Shown here: one piece after another, positions 17,549-25,079 of the stretch
How the letters are laid out: every line of letters starts with the position of its first letter
Position numbering within the stretch: the stretch's first letter is position 1
Assembly (NCBI GenBank): GCA_026390815.1
Contig: JAPLFH010000056.1
Coordinates: 1-64,000, forward strand
Direction: 5' to 3'
DNA from: Ignavibacteriales bacterium
Lineage (GTDB): Bacteria > Bacteroidota > Ignavibacteria > Ignavibacteriales > SURF-24
DNA length: 64,000 nucleotides
Position numbers and translations under genes: made by a program
Notes under the pieces: model-generated
Database searches by the model: none
Told to the model about the DNA's origin: nothing
The model's input: the letters and a program-made list of their open reading frames with translations, nothing else

Positions 17549-20203
17549 TTATTCCGCATTATTATTTTTGATTCCTGCATCAGCACTATTTTTTGCAGAA
17601 TCATTATTAAAAGTATTTTCAATTTCTTTAATTTTTTCCAATTCTAATGGATGCTCATGCTTCATTTCTTCTTCGGATAAAACTCCGGTAATTAAAGCAG
17701 TATTCAAAGGATATACTTCCGGGTTAAAAATAACAAAGTAAAAGTGCCAGACAATTATAGATAAAGTTGCCAGCCATGCTTCATAAAGATGAACTAAAGT
17801 AGCCGCATCTAAAAATATTTTTGGTGCAATTGAAAGAAAAATAGTATTAAAGAAAAGCATCAAGCCTGTTGCTGACATAACTATTACACCCCAAATCAAA
17901 GCCCAGTACTCAGCTTTTTCCATATAGCTGAATCTTCCAAACAATGGTTTTACTTTGCTTATACCTAAAAGGTATTTAACATTTGTGATTACATCTTTAA
18001 GATCCTGTAAGTTTGGAAGGAAATCAAAAAGCATTTGTCTTCCTCTCTTCGTAAAAAATAAATAGTAAGAATGATAAAATGAGATGGTAATCATAAAAAT
18101 TCCAAATGATCTATGCAGGAAACTCCTGGTTTGAAACGCCCATTCGCCAAGTATCCATTTAAACGGAATTACCCACCAGGCATCCGGGTATTTTAAAGCG
18201 AAGCCGGTAACCACTAATGCAATAAAACTTGTTAGCATAATAAAATGCTGGATACGTTCATTAAGCGTCATCCTCAAATAGTATTTGCCTTGTTCCTTTA
18301 ACTCTTTTAATTCCCTGGCATGTTTCTTTTTCTCTTTACGCTTTCTAATAAAATCAAGAATATTATGAATTAACATTCCAGAAATTACCAGGAGAATTAA
18401 TACAATGTAAATTCTGGTAATCCAGTAAAGAAGCGGGGATTCAGCTTTAGATCCTGTAAGATGAACTTGTTTAAAATCTGCTGTAATGCTTGCACCCGGA
18501 TGGCATCTTCCACAAGTTTTAGAAAGATTATTATCATTTATACTTGAGGTTGAATCGGAGCTCGGTTTTATTTTATGCGCTCCGTGACAGCTTGAACAAT
18601 CAGCCGCATATTTGGAACCACCACGAACGGCTAAACCATGGTAACTTTCATTATAAGAACTTGCTTTTGTTGTAGGAACGCCATACTTACTAATCATTTC
18701 AACATCACCATGGCAGGAACTGCAAAGTAGAACTACATTTTTTCCCGAGGCAACTTTACTTTTCGGGTTATCCTTTGCAAATATTTGATGATTGCCATGG
18801 CAATCTATACACGTGGGGGCATCCATCACGCCTTTCTTTACAGCTTGTGCATGAATGCTCTCCATATAATCAGAAGCAATACCAGGATGGCAATTTGCTC
18901 CATCACCGCAGGTATTGGCAATATTTTCTCTTTTAATTCTTGAGGAAGCATTTTTTGTTGTTTGCATTTTATGCGCGCCATGGCAGTCGGAGCAGGTGGC
19001 GGCATTTTCATTACCAGCTTTTAGTGCTTGAAAATGAACTGAATTTTCGTAACCCAATATTTCATTTTTAGATTTTCCGGTAAGCTTTATTACTTCGATG
19101 TTGTTGACATGGCAGGTAAAGCATACTTTATGTTCATTCAATTTACTCAATGGGGATTTATCAACTGATTCAATATTATGCTCACCGTGGCAATCAGTAC
19201 AGCTTGGCGCTAAGTTAGCACCGGAAAAAAAAGAAACACCATGGGAAGATTTTTTGTAATCAGCTAAAATATTTGAATGACATTTACCACAAGTATTGGG
19301 AATATTAAATTTTGAAATCTTACTTTTTGCTGCATCTGTACCTAATACCATATGGTTATCATGGCAATCAACACAGGTTGCCGCTTCTTTGCCATCTACT
19401 CCAATTCTGCCATGGATGCTTGTCTGATAATTTTTAACAAATTCTACTAAATTAATTTTACCAGCTTTTTCAAAATTATTTTTATCAAGATGACATTTTA
19501 AACATGAACGAGAGGAAATAGAATATTTATTATTGAATACTTCATGAGCACCATGGCAATTAACACAACCGGGTGTATTGTTTTTCTTTGCTAATTTATG
19601 TACACTTGTTGCAAACTCATCATCACTTTTTTTGTGGCATGATGCACAAAGTTTTTCCTCTTCAACTTTGGTAAATTTAACCGATTTAATTTCATGCGCA
19701 GATTTGTTATGGCAATCAGTACAATTAGGTGCTTTTTTACCTTTTAAAAATCCGGCATGATGTGTACTTTTTGAATAGGATCTTACAGACGGAGATTTAT
19801 GACAGCTTACACAAAACACAACTTCGTTTTTTGAAAAATCTTTAGCTGGCTTAATTTCATGTTTTGAGTGACATGCAAAACATTCAACTTTTTTTTCTCC
19901 ATGAATGCTTTTGGAAAATGATGGACTATCATGACACTGAGCGCAATCAACCCTGGAAATATCATTGCCTTCTTTATGAGGAATATTTTCTGAATTGAAA
20001 CCGGAGTGACAATCTGTACATTCTAAACCAGCATGAACTGAATTATTAAAATGATCTTTATCTACAAAAAGGGAAATTTGTTTTCCGTTTCTTTCAATCG
20101 TTAAAGTATTATCACTATGGCAATCAATACAAGCAGTCTTTGTTGTTTGCGCCATAATTAGCGAGCTCAAACAAATAAAAACTACAGCAGAAATAAATTT
20201 CAT
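17549..20203 (-). CDS. Multiheme c-type cytochrome fused to a membrane cytochrome b domain (CbcL-like layout)
   Basis: 884 residues. A signal peptide (MKFISAVVFICLSSLIMAQ) is followed by about 570 residues with eighteen CXXCH motifs (first CIDCH, last CGRCH) and one CX5CH (CGDGANCH). From about residue 595 come several membrane spans (YWITRIYIVLILLVISGMLI, HFIMLTSFIALVVTGFAL, AEYWALIWGVIVMSATGLML, LATLSIIVWHFYFVIF) with histidines placed as in hydrogenase/formate-dehydrogenase-type cytochrome b. Members of this layout, such as CbcL of Geobacter, take electrons from menaquinol and pass them to periplasmic cytochromes. The heme count here is about twice that reported for CbcL. It follows the Rrf2 gene by 15 bases and leads the cytochrome cluster. 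Confidence 0.92.
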   Translation of the reverse strand: MKFISAVVFICLSSLIMAQTTKTACIDCHSDNTLTIERNGKQISLFVDKDHFNNSVHAGLECTDCHSGFNSENIPHKEGNDISRVDCAQCHDSPSFSKSIHGEKKVECFACHSKHEIKPAKDFSKNEVVFCVSCHKSPSVRSYSKSTHHAGFLKGKKAPNCTDCHNKSAHEIKSVKFTKVEEEKLCASCHKKSDDEFATSVHKLAKKNNTPGCVNCHGAHEVFNNKYSISSRSCLKCHLDKNNFEKAGKINLVEFVKNYQTSIHGRIGVDGKEAATCVDCHDNHMVLGTDAAKSKISKFNIPNTCGKCHSNILADYKKSSHGVSFFSGANLAPSCTDCHGEHNIESVDKSPLSKLNEHKVCFTCHVNNIEVIKLTGKSKNEILGYENSVHFQALKAGNENAATCSDCHGAHKMQTTKNASSRIKRENIANTCGDGANCHPGIASDYMESIHAQAVKKGVMDAPTCIDCHGNHQIFAKDNPKSKVASGKNVVLLCSSCHGDVEMISKYGVPTTKASSYNESYHGLAVRGGSKYAADCSSCHGAHKIKPSSDSTSSINDNNLSKTCGRCHPGASITADFKQVHLTGSKAESPLLYWITRIYIVLILLVISGMLIHNILDFIRKRKEKKKHARELKELKEQGKYYLRMTLNERIQHFIMLTSFIALVVTGFALKYPDAWWVIPFKWILGEWAFQTRSFLHRSFGIFMITISFYHSYYLFFTKRGRQMLFDFLPNLQDLKDVITNVKYLLGISKVKPLFGRFSYMEKAEYWALIWGVIVMSATGLMLFFNTIFLSIAPKIFLDAATLVHLYEAWLATLSIIVWHFYFVIFNPEVYPLNTALITGVLSEEEMKHEHPLELEKIKEIENTFNNDSAKNSADAGIKNNNAE

Positions 20204-20218
20204 AAATCTCCGGAAATA

Positions 20219-20647
20219 TTACTTATTCTTCTGTAACGTTTCAGCATACTTTTTTGCTACTTCTTCAACCGTTTTACTTGATATCAAATTATAAATTCGA
20301 TCTCTTACCTGCGCCCACTCTTCGTGCAATGGACAAGGATTTTCTTCGGAACATTCTTTTAATCCAGTTACGCACTTTTGATTAATAATTGGTCCCTCAA
20401 CTCTTTCAACAATTTGTAGTATGGAGCTTTTCTTTGCCAAATTGGTTATTTTGAATCCACCACCTCTGCCTTTAAATGAATCGACATATCCATACTTCGC
20501 CATCCGTTGCAATATTTTTGCAAGATAGTGAGTTGGAATTTCTTCACTTTTAGCAATTGCCGCAGACATAGTCAAAGAATCTTTTGGCTGTCTGGCTAAA
20601 AATAAAACAGCACGGATTGCATATTCACCTGTTTTTGTATAGATCAT
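20219..20647 (-). CDS. Rrf2-family transcriptional regulator with three-cysteine cluster motif
   Basis: 142 residues. The winged-helix start MIYTKTGEYAIRAVLFLARQ, the recognition region IPTHYLAKILQRMAKYGYVD and the wing SFKGRGGGFKI are typical of Rrf2 proteins (IscR, NsrR, RsrR). Cys residues in KCVTGLKECSEENPCPLHEEW are spaced C-x6-C-x5-C, close to the C-x5-C-x5-C iron-sulfur site of IscR/NsrR, so Fe-S-based sensing of NO, oxygen or redox state is likely. It is the first gene of the cytochrome run and probably controls it. Two palindromes just upstream are candidate operators. The start codon at 20647 is supported by TGAGG about 8 bases before it. Confidence 0.92.
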   Translation of the reverse strand: MIYTKTGEYAIRAVLFLARQPKDSLTMSAAIAKSEEIPTHYLAKILQRMAKYGYVDSFKGRGGGFKITNLAKKSSILQIVERVEGPIINQKCVTGLKECSEENPCPLHEEWAQVRDRIYNLISSKTVEEVAKKYAETLQKNK

Positions 20648-20660
20648 GATTTCTGCCTCA

Positions 20661-20678
20661 AATTATTTTAAAATAATT
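20661..20678. promoter_or_regulatory. 18-bp perfect palindrome upstream of the Rrf2 gene
   Basis: AATTATTTTAAAATAATT reads the same on both strands and lies 14-31 bases before the Rrf2 start codon. Rrf2 proteins bind AT-rich palindromes as dimers, so it is a candidate autoregulatory operator. AT-rich palindromes can also arise by chance in this DNA. Confidence 0.45.
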
Positions 20679-20685
20679 ATTTGAA

Positions 20686-20710
20686 TCGGATAAAATGGTT
20701 TTATATCCGA
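20686..20710. promoter_or_regulatory. Inverted repeat TCGGATA-N11-TATCCGA upstream of the Rrf2 gene
   Basis: Perfect 7-bp arms (20686-20692 and 20704-20710) around 11 bases, 39 bases before the start codon of the cytochrome cluster's first gene. The position and 18-base centre-to-centre spacing fit a dimeric regulator site near the promoter. It is a candidate Rrf2 operator. Confidence 0.5.
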
Positions 20711-20850
20711 ATTGAAATTAGATATAAATCTTTTTTTTGTCAACTCCATTTTCCAATAAAAAAAAAAAAATGAGAAATCGAATAAAAATTTCAACAATTA
20801 TACCAGTTGTCTTTTATTAAATTTTCGAATTTTGGATAGATTGAGGATAA

Positions 20851-20872
20851 AAATTCCCGCCTTCGGGAATTT
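20851..20872 (-). terminator. Rho-independent terminator after yigZ-like gene
   Basis: Stem AAATTCCCG / CGGGAATTT (9 bp) with a 4-base loop, followed on the minus strand by TTATCC after the T-rich arm. It lies 40 bases past the stop codon at 20913. Confidence 0.8.
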
Positions 20873-20912
20873 ATTTTCTAAGAATGGGTAATTATTCAGC
20901 AAAAATGGATGG

Positions 20913-21539
20913 TTATTGAAATAGTGAATTTAAAATTTCATACTTAATTTGCCCTCTACCAATTTGCTTAATCTCCTCAATAAACAGAGAATGATTCTTT
21001 GCTGGTACCAGAAATTCCAGACAGAATTTTTCCTTAAAAACAGAATTAAGGATTTTTGCTTCCACTTTAGAAAGCAGTTGGTATACATCACCTGTAAGAT
21101 CAAACTTAGCAAAAAGACTAATTCTAATAAATTTTCTTTTTTCAATTTTATTTGCAGCATTCAAATTATTAAATGCAGAATCATAATATGCCTTTCCTAA
21201 TGGTCCAATTCCTAATTTGGTTCCGCCAAAATATCGAACAACAACTACTAAAACATTATTCAAGTTGAAATGCTGGATTGCATTTAGAATTCTTTTTCCA
21301 GCAGTACCAGCTGGCTCGCCAGCGTCAGAATACTTAGTAGAATTATCTGTAAAAGTAAGAGCATAACAATGATGTAAGGCATCAAAATACTTTTTCTTTA
21401 AGCTTTCTAAAATTAAATGTGCTTCATCCAAATTAAGAACTGGATAAGAAAAACACATAAAGACAGAACCTTTCTCTTTCGTTCTTGTTTCAGTTATATC
21501 TTTTACTGTAAAGTAGTTTTCCAAATCCATAAAATGCAC
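20913..21539 (-). CDS. IMPACT/YigZ family protein
   Basis: 208 residues with the two signatures of the YigZ/UPF0029 family: YSDAGEPAGTAGKRIL and VVVVRYFGGTKLGIGPLGKAY. Family members are two-domain proteins, a ribosomal-S5-like N-terminal fold and an EF-G-V-like C-terminal fold. They are related to the yeast/mammal IMPACT regulators of translation; the bacterial role is not settled. The gene is divergent from uvrA with 83 bases between start codons, which must hold both promoters. A start at the second Met (position 4, 21530) is also possible. Confidence 0.93.
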   Translation of the reverse strand: MHFMDLENYFTVKDITETRTKEKGSVFMCFSYPVLNLDEAHLILESLKKKYFDALHHCYALTFTDNSTKYSDAGEPAGTAGKRILNAIQHFNLNNVLVVVVRYFGGTKLGIGPLGKAYYDSAFNNLNAANKIEKRKFIRISLFAKFDLTGDVYQLLSKVEAKILNSVFKEKFCLEFLVPAKNHSLFIEEIKQIGRGQIKYEILNSLFQ

Positions 21540-21622
21540 GGATAAAATTTTTATTCAAATAATATTTGTTTTTCATAATCATTGTCTTTAAAATAACTAA
21601 TTAAAAATAATAAATCTGAAGA

Positions 21623-24454
21623 ATGAGTTTACAAGATAAAATAATTATTAAAGGTGCAAGAGAACACAACTTAAAGAATATTGATGTGGAATTACCACGG
21701 GATTCCTTAGTTGTTATTACTGGATTATCTGGTTCTGGTAAATCATCTTTAGCTTTTGATACAATTTATGCTGAAGGACAGCGCAGGTATATTGAATCAT
21801 TATCTTCATACGCACGTCAATTTTTAGATCAACTTGAAAAGCCCGATGTTGATTTAATTGAAGGTTTAAGTCCAGCGATTTCTATTGAACAAAAAGCTAC
21901 ATCCCACAATCCAAGATCAACCGTTGGAACTGTAACCGAAATTTATGATTATCTCCGGTTACTTTATGCCAGATTAGGAACACCACATTGTTATAACTGC
22001 GGTAAACCAGTGGCAAAACAAACTACGGAACAAATTATTGATACGATTCTTACAAATCAAAATGAAGAAAAGATTTTTATTTTAGCTCCGGTTATAAGAG
22101 GCAGAAAAGGACATTACCGTGAACTGTTTGAGGAAATTTTAAGCGATGGTTTTTTACGTGTTAGAGTCGATGGAAACGTGTCCGAAATTACAAAAGGATT
22201 TCAAGTTGACAGATATAAAATTCATAACATTGAGATACTGGTAGATCGAATTAAGGTGATCGAAGAATCAAGATCGCGATTAACTGAATCTATTGAAGTA
22301 GCTTTAAATTATGGTAACGGAAATATTATTATCAGTGATGGAAAAGAAGATTTAGTCTTTAGTAGAAATCTTGCTTGTCTTGATTGTGGAATTAGTTTCC
22401 AGGAGCTGGCTCCAAATTCATTTTCATTTAATTCACCATACGGATACTGCCCCGACTGCGATGGTCTTGGTGAAAAGAAAGAGCTTGATATAAATTTAAT
22501 TATTCCGGATTGGGAAAAATCAATTAATGAAGAAGGAATTGCCGCATTAGGCAAACCGCGACAAATGTGGTTCTTTAACCAGGTTCGGGCGGTTGCAGGA
22601 TTGAATGGATTCACCTTCGATACAAAATTAAAAGATTTGACTGAAGAGCAAAAACAAATTTTATTTTATGGGACCAAAGAAAAAATTCCATTTACATATA
22701 CTTTTGGCGGTGGTAAAAGTGTAACCTACGTGCACAAATTCTCTGGTGTATTTAATTACATAAAACATTATTACGATACTACATCATCCAGCCACATCCG
22801 CGAATGGGCTGAATCTTTTATGAACACTTTGACCTGCTCAACTTGCAACGGAGGCAGATTAAAAAAGGAATCTCTTTCAGTAAAGTTTAATGGGGTTAAT
22901 ATTACTGAAGTGACAAATCTTTCCATCCTTAACGCTTTGGAATTTTTTAAGAAAATAAAATTAAAAGGACGAGAAGAAATAATTGCAAGACAAATCTTAA
23001 AAGAAATTATCTCCCGGTTATCTTTCCTTTTAAATGTAGGATTAGATTATTTAACACTCAATCGTACAGCCAGAACTTTATCTGGCGGCGAGAGCCAGCG
23101 GATAAGACTTGCAACTCAAATTGGTTCCCAGCTTGCCGGTGTTCTTTACGTTCTGGATGAACCAAGCATCGGTTTACATCAGAGTGATAATATAAAACTA
23201 ATACATTCTTTGAAGAATCTGAGAGATCTTGGTAATACAATTATTGTTGTTGAACACGATAGAGAAACGATTGAAAGCTCAGATTACATTGTTGATCTTG
23301 GTCCTGGAGCCGGTGAACATGGTGGAAAAGTTTGCTTGGCTGGATTTACAAAAAAGATTATTCATACCAAAGATGGACATGATTCTCTAACACTGAAATA
23401 TCTTACAAATAAAGAAAAAATTCATGTCCCAGAAATAAGAAGAAAAGGAAACGGAAAGAACCTCCTTCTGAAAGGTGCAGAAGGTAATAATCTTAAAAAA
23501 GTAAATTTGAAAATTCCACTTGGTACATTTACTACAATTACCGGTGTAAGTGGATCAGGTAAATCATCACTTATAAATGAAACCTTAGTAAGAATTTTAA
23601 TGAAGAAATTATTCCACTCTAAGGTTGTACCTCTTCCTTTCAAAGAAATAACCGGATTAGAGCATATCGATAAGGCAATCGAAATTGATCAATCACCTAT
23701 TGGAAGAACACCGCGTTCTAATCCCGCAACTTATACCGGTCTGTTTACTTTTATTCGCGATTTGTTTGCCCAACTTCCTGAATCTAAAATGCGGGGTTAT
23801 AAAACCGGCAGATTTAGTTTTAATGTTGCAAGTGGAAGATGCGAAGATTGCCAGGGCGATGGATTGAAAAAAATAGAAATGAATTTTCTGCCAGACGTTT
23901 ATGTTGAATGCGATGTTTGTAACGGCAAGCGTTATAACCATGAAACACTTGAAGTTCTTTACAAAACAAAATCTATTTCGGATGTTTTGGATATGACAGT
24001 TGAAGAGGCTTTAAGTTTCTTTGAAGATCACCCAAGAATAAAAAGAAAAATGCAGGCAATATTTGATGTTGGATTAGGTTACATTAAACTTGGGCAACAG
24101 GCAACAACACTTTCCGGTGGTGAAGCGCAGCGCGTAAAACTTGCTACCGAACTTAGCAAAATTGGAACAGGAAATACAATTTACATTCTTGATGAACCCA
24201 CAACCGGACTTCATTTTGAGGATGTAAAAATTTTACTGAACGTTTTGAACAAGCTTGTTGATAAAGGGAATACAGTTGTGGTTGTAGAACATAATCTGGA
24301 AGTAATTAAATTCGCTGATTGGGTAATCGATCTTGGTCCAGGCGGTGGTGAATTTGGTGGTGAAATAGTTGCCGAAGGAACTCCTGAAGAAATAATTGAA
24401 TTTGAAGATAGTTTAACAGGTAAATATTTAAAGAAAGAGTTGTCTATTCATTAG
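21623..24454 (+). CDS. uvrA: Excinuclease ABC subunit A
   Basis: 943 residues, full length. UvrA is the damage-recognising ATPase of nucleotide excision repair. Seen in order: Walker A GLSGSGKS (residues 34-41), a zinc-binding region (CYNCGKP, then CLDCGISF and GYCPDCDG), ABC signature [17 protein letters not shown], Walker [12 protein letters not shown], a second Walker [10 protein letters not shown] near 643, a second zinc module ([10 protein letters not shown] ... [11 protein letters not shown]), [15 protein letters not shown] and [11 protein letters not shown]. The N-terminus [15 protein letters not shown] is typical. It stands alone; uvrB and uvrC are not here. Confidence 0.98.
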   Translation: MSLQDKIIIKGAREHNLKNIDVELPRDSLVVITGLSGSGKSSLAFDTIYAEGQRRYIESLSSYARQFLDQLEKPDVDLIEGLSPAISIEQKATSHNPRSTVGTVTEIYDYLRLLYARLGTPHCYNCGKPVAKQTTEQIIDTILTNQNEEKIFILAPVIRGRKGHYRELFEEILSDGFLRVRVDGNVSEITKGFQVDRYKIHNIEILVDRIKVIEESRSRLTESIEVALNYGNGNIIISDGKEDLVFSRNLACLDCGISFQELAPNSFSFNSPYGYCPDCDGLGEKKELDINLIIPDWEKSINEEGIAALGKPRQMWFFNQVRAVAGLNGFTFDTKLKDLTEEQKQILFYGTKEKIPFTYTFGGGKSVTYVHKFSGVFNYIKHYYDTTSSSHIREWAESFMNTLTCSTCNGGRLKKESLSVKFNGVNITEVTNLSILNALEFFKKIKLKGREEIIARQILKEIISRLSFLLNVGLDYLTLNRTARTLSGGESQRIRLATQIGSQLAGVLYVLDEPSIGLHQSDNIKLIHSLKNLRDLGNTIIVVEHDRETIESSDYIVDLGPGAGEHGGKVCLAGFTKKIIHTKDGHDSLTLKYLTNKEKIHVPEIRRKGNGKNLLLKGAEGNNLKKVNLKIPLGTFTTITGVSGSGKSSLINETLVRILMKKLFHSKVVPLPFKEITGLEHIDKAIEIDQSPIGRTPRSNPATYTGLFTFIRDLFAQLPESKMRGYKTGRFSFNVASGRCEDCQGDGLKKIEMNFLPDVYVECDVCNGKRYNHETLEVLYKTKSISDVLDMTVEEALSFFEDHPRIKRKMQAIFDVGLGYIKLGQQATTLSGGEAQRVKLATELSKIGTGNTIYILDEPTTGLHFEDVKILLNVLNKLVDKGNTVVVVEHNLEVIKFADWVIDLGPGGGEFGGEIVAEGTPEEIIEFEDSLTGKYLKKELSIH

Positions 24455-24484
24455 AAATTTTTAGCTAACTGAGAAAACAAATAA

Positions 24485-24892
24485 TTATTTCTTTTGGATT
24501 TTTAAATCTGTCTTTATTGATGGCTGTAATTCTATGTTAAATGATTCAGGCAATAAATTGTACATCGCACCTGTAAATAAATCAACCACTGCACCGGGAA
24601 TAAAACCATTAAAAATATTTCCCCAGAACCAGAATGAAAGTTTTGTTGTTATCTGGGTTTCGTAAATATCATATCCGTCGAGATCCAGTTTTACTATATG
24701 GTTATTCTTCCTTTCCATATTTACAACCTGTGGAGTAGTTCCGAATTTCTTTCCATCGATAATCAACTTTGCATTTGGGGGAGTTGTTTTTATCTCAATC
24801 TCCTGCGTTGTAGAATTTAATATCGTTGCACAGGAAATGAATAAAAAGGTTGATAAAAAAAACAGACCTACAATTATAAACCATTTCATCAT
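24485..24892 (-). CDS. PEGA-domain lipoprotein
   Basis: 135 residues. The leader MMKWFIIVGLFFLSTFLFISC ends in a lipobox (ISC). A PEGA-like beta domain follows: IKTTPPNAKLIIDGKKFGTTP ending in HIVKLDLDGYD. PEGA domains are small surface beta-sandwiches of poorly known role. A hydrophobic glycine-rich segment (WFWGNIFNGFIPGAVVDLFTGAMYNL) in the second half is common in this type of protein. Converges on uvrA with 30 bases between the stops and stands alone. Confidence 0.8.
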   Translation of the reverse strand: MMKWFIIVGLFFLSTFLFISCATILNSTTQEIEIKTTPPNAKLIIDGKKFGTTPQVVNMERKNNHIVKLDLDGYDIYETQITTKLSFWFWGNIFNGFIPGAVVDLFTGAMYNLLPESFNIELQPSIKTDLKIQKK

Positions 24893-25079
24893 CGTTTCTC
24901 TTTATTTAAAGTAATTCTAAATAATAATCGAAAATTATCGTAATAAATTGAGATAAATTCAAAATAACTTTTGCATTGCTCAGTATATTGGAATAAGGAT
25001 ACCTGGAAATGAAAGTCAAAATAATCATTATAGTTAATAAGTAAAGAAATTGTGAAAATTTTTTATCAACCTTTTTATT

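Noticed and set aside
24455-24484. Terminator between uvrA and the PEGA gene
   Set aside because: No stem of useful strength can be drawn in the 30 bases between the convergent stops.
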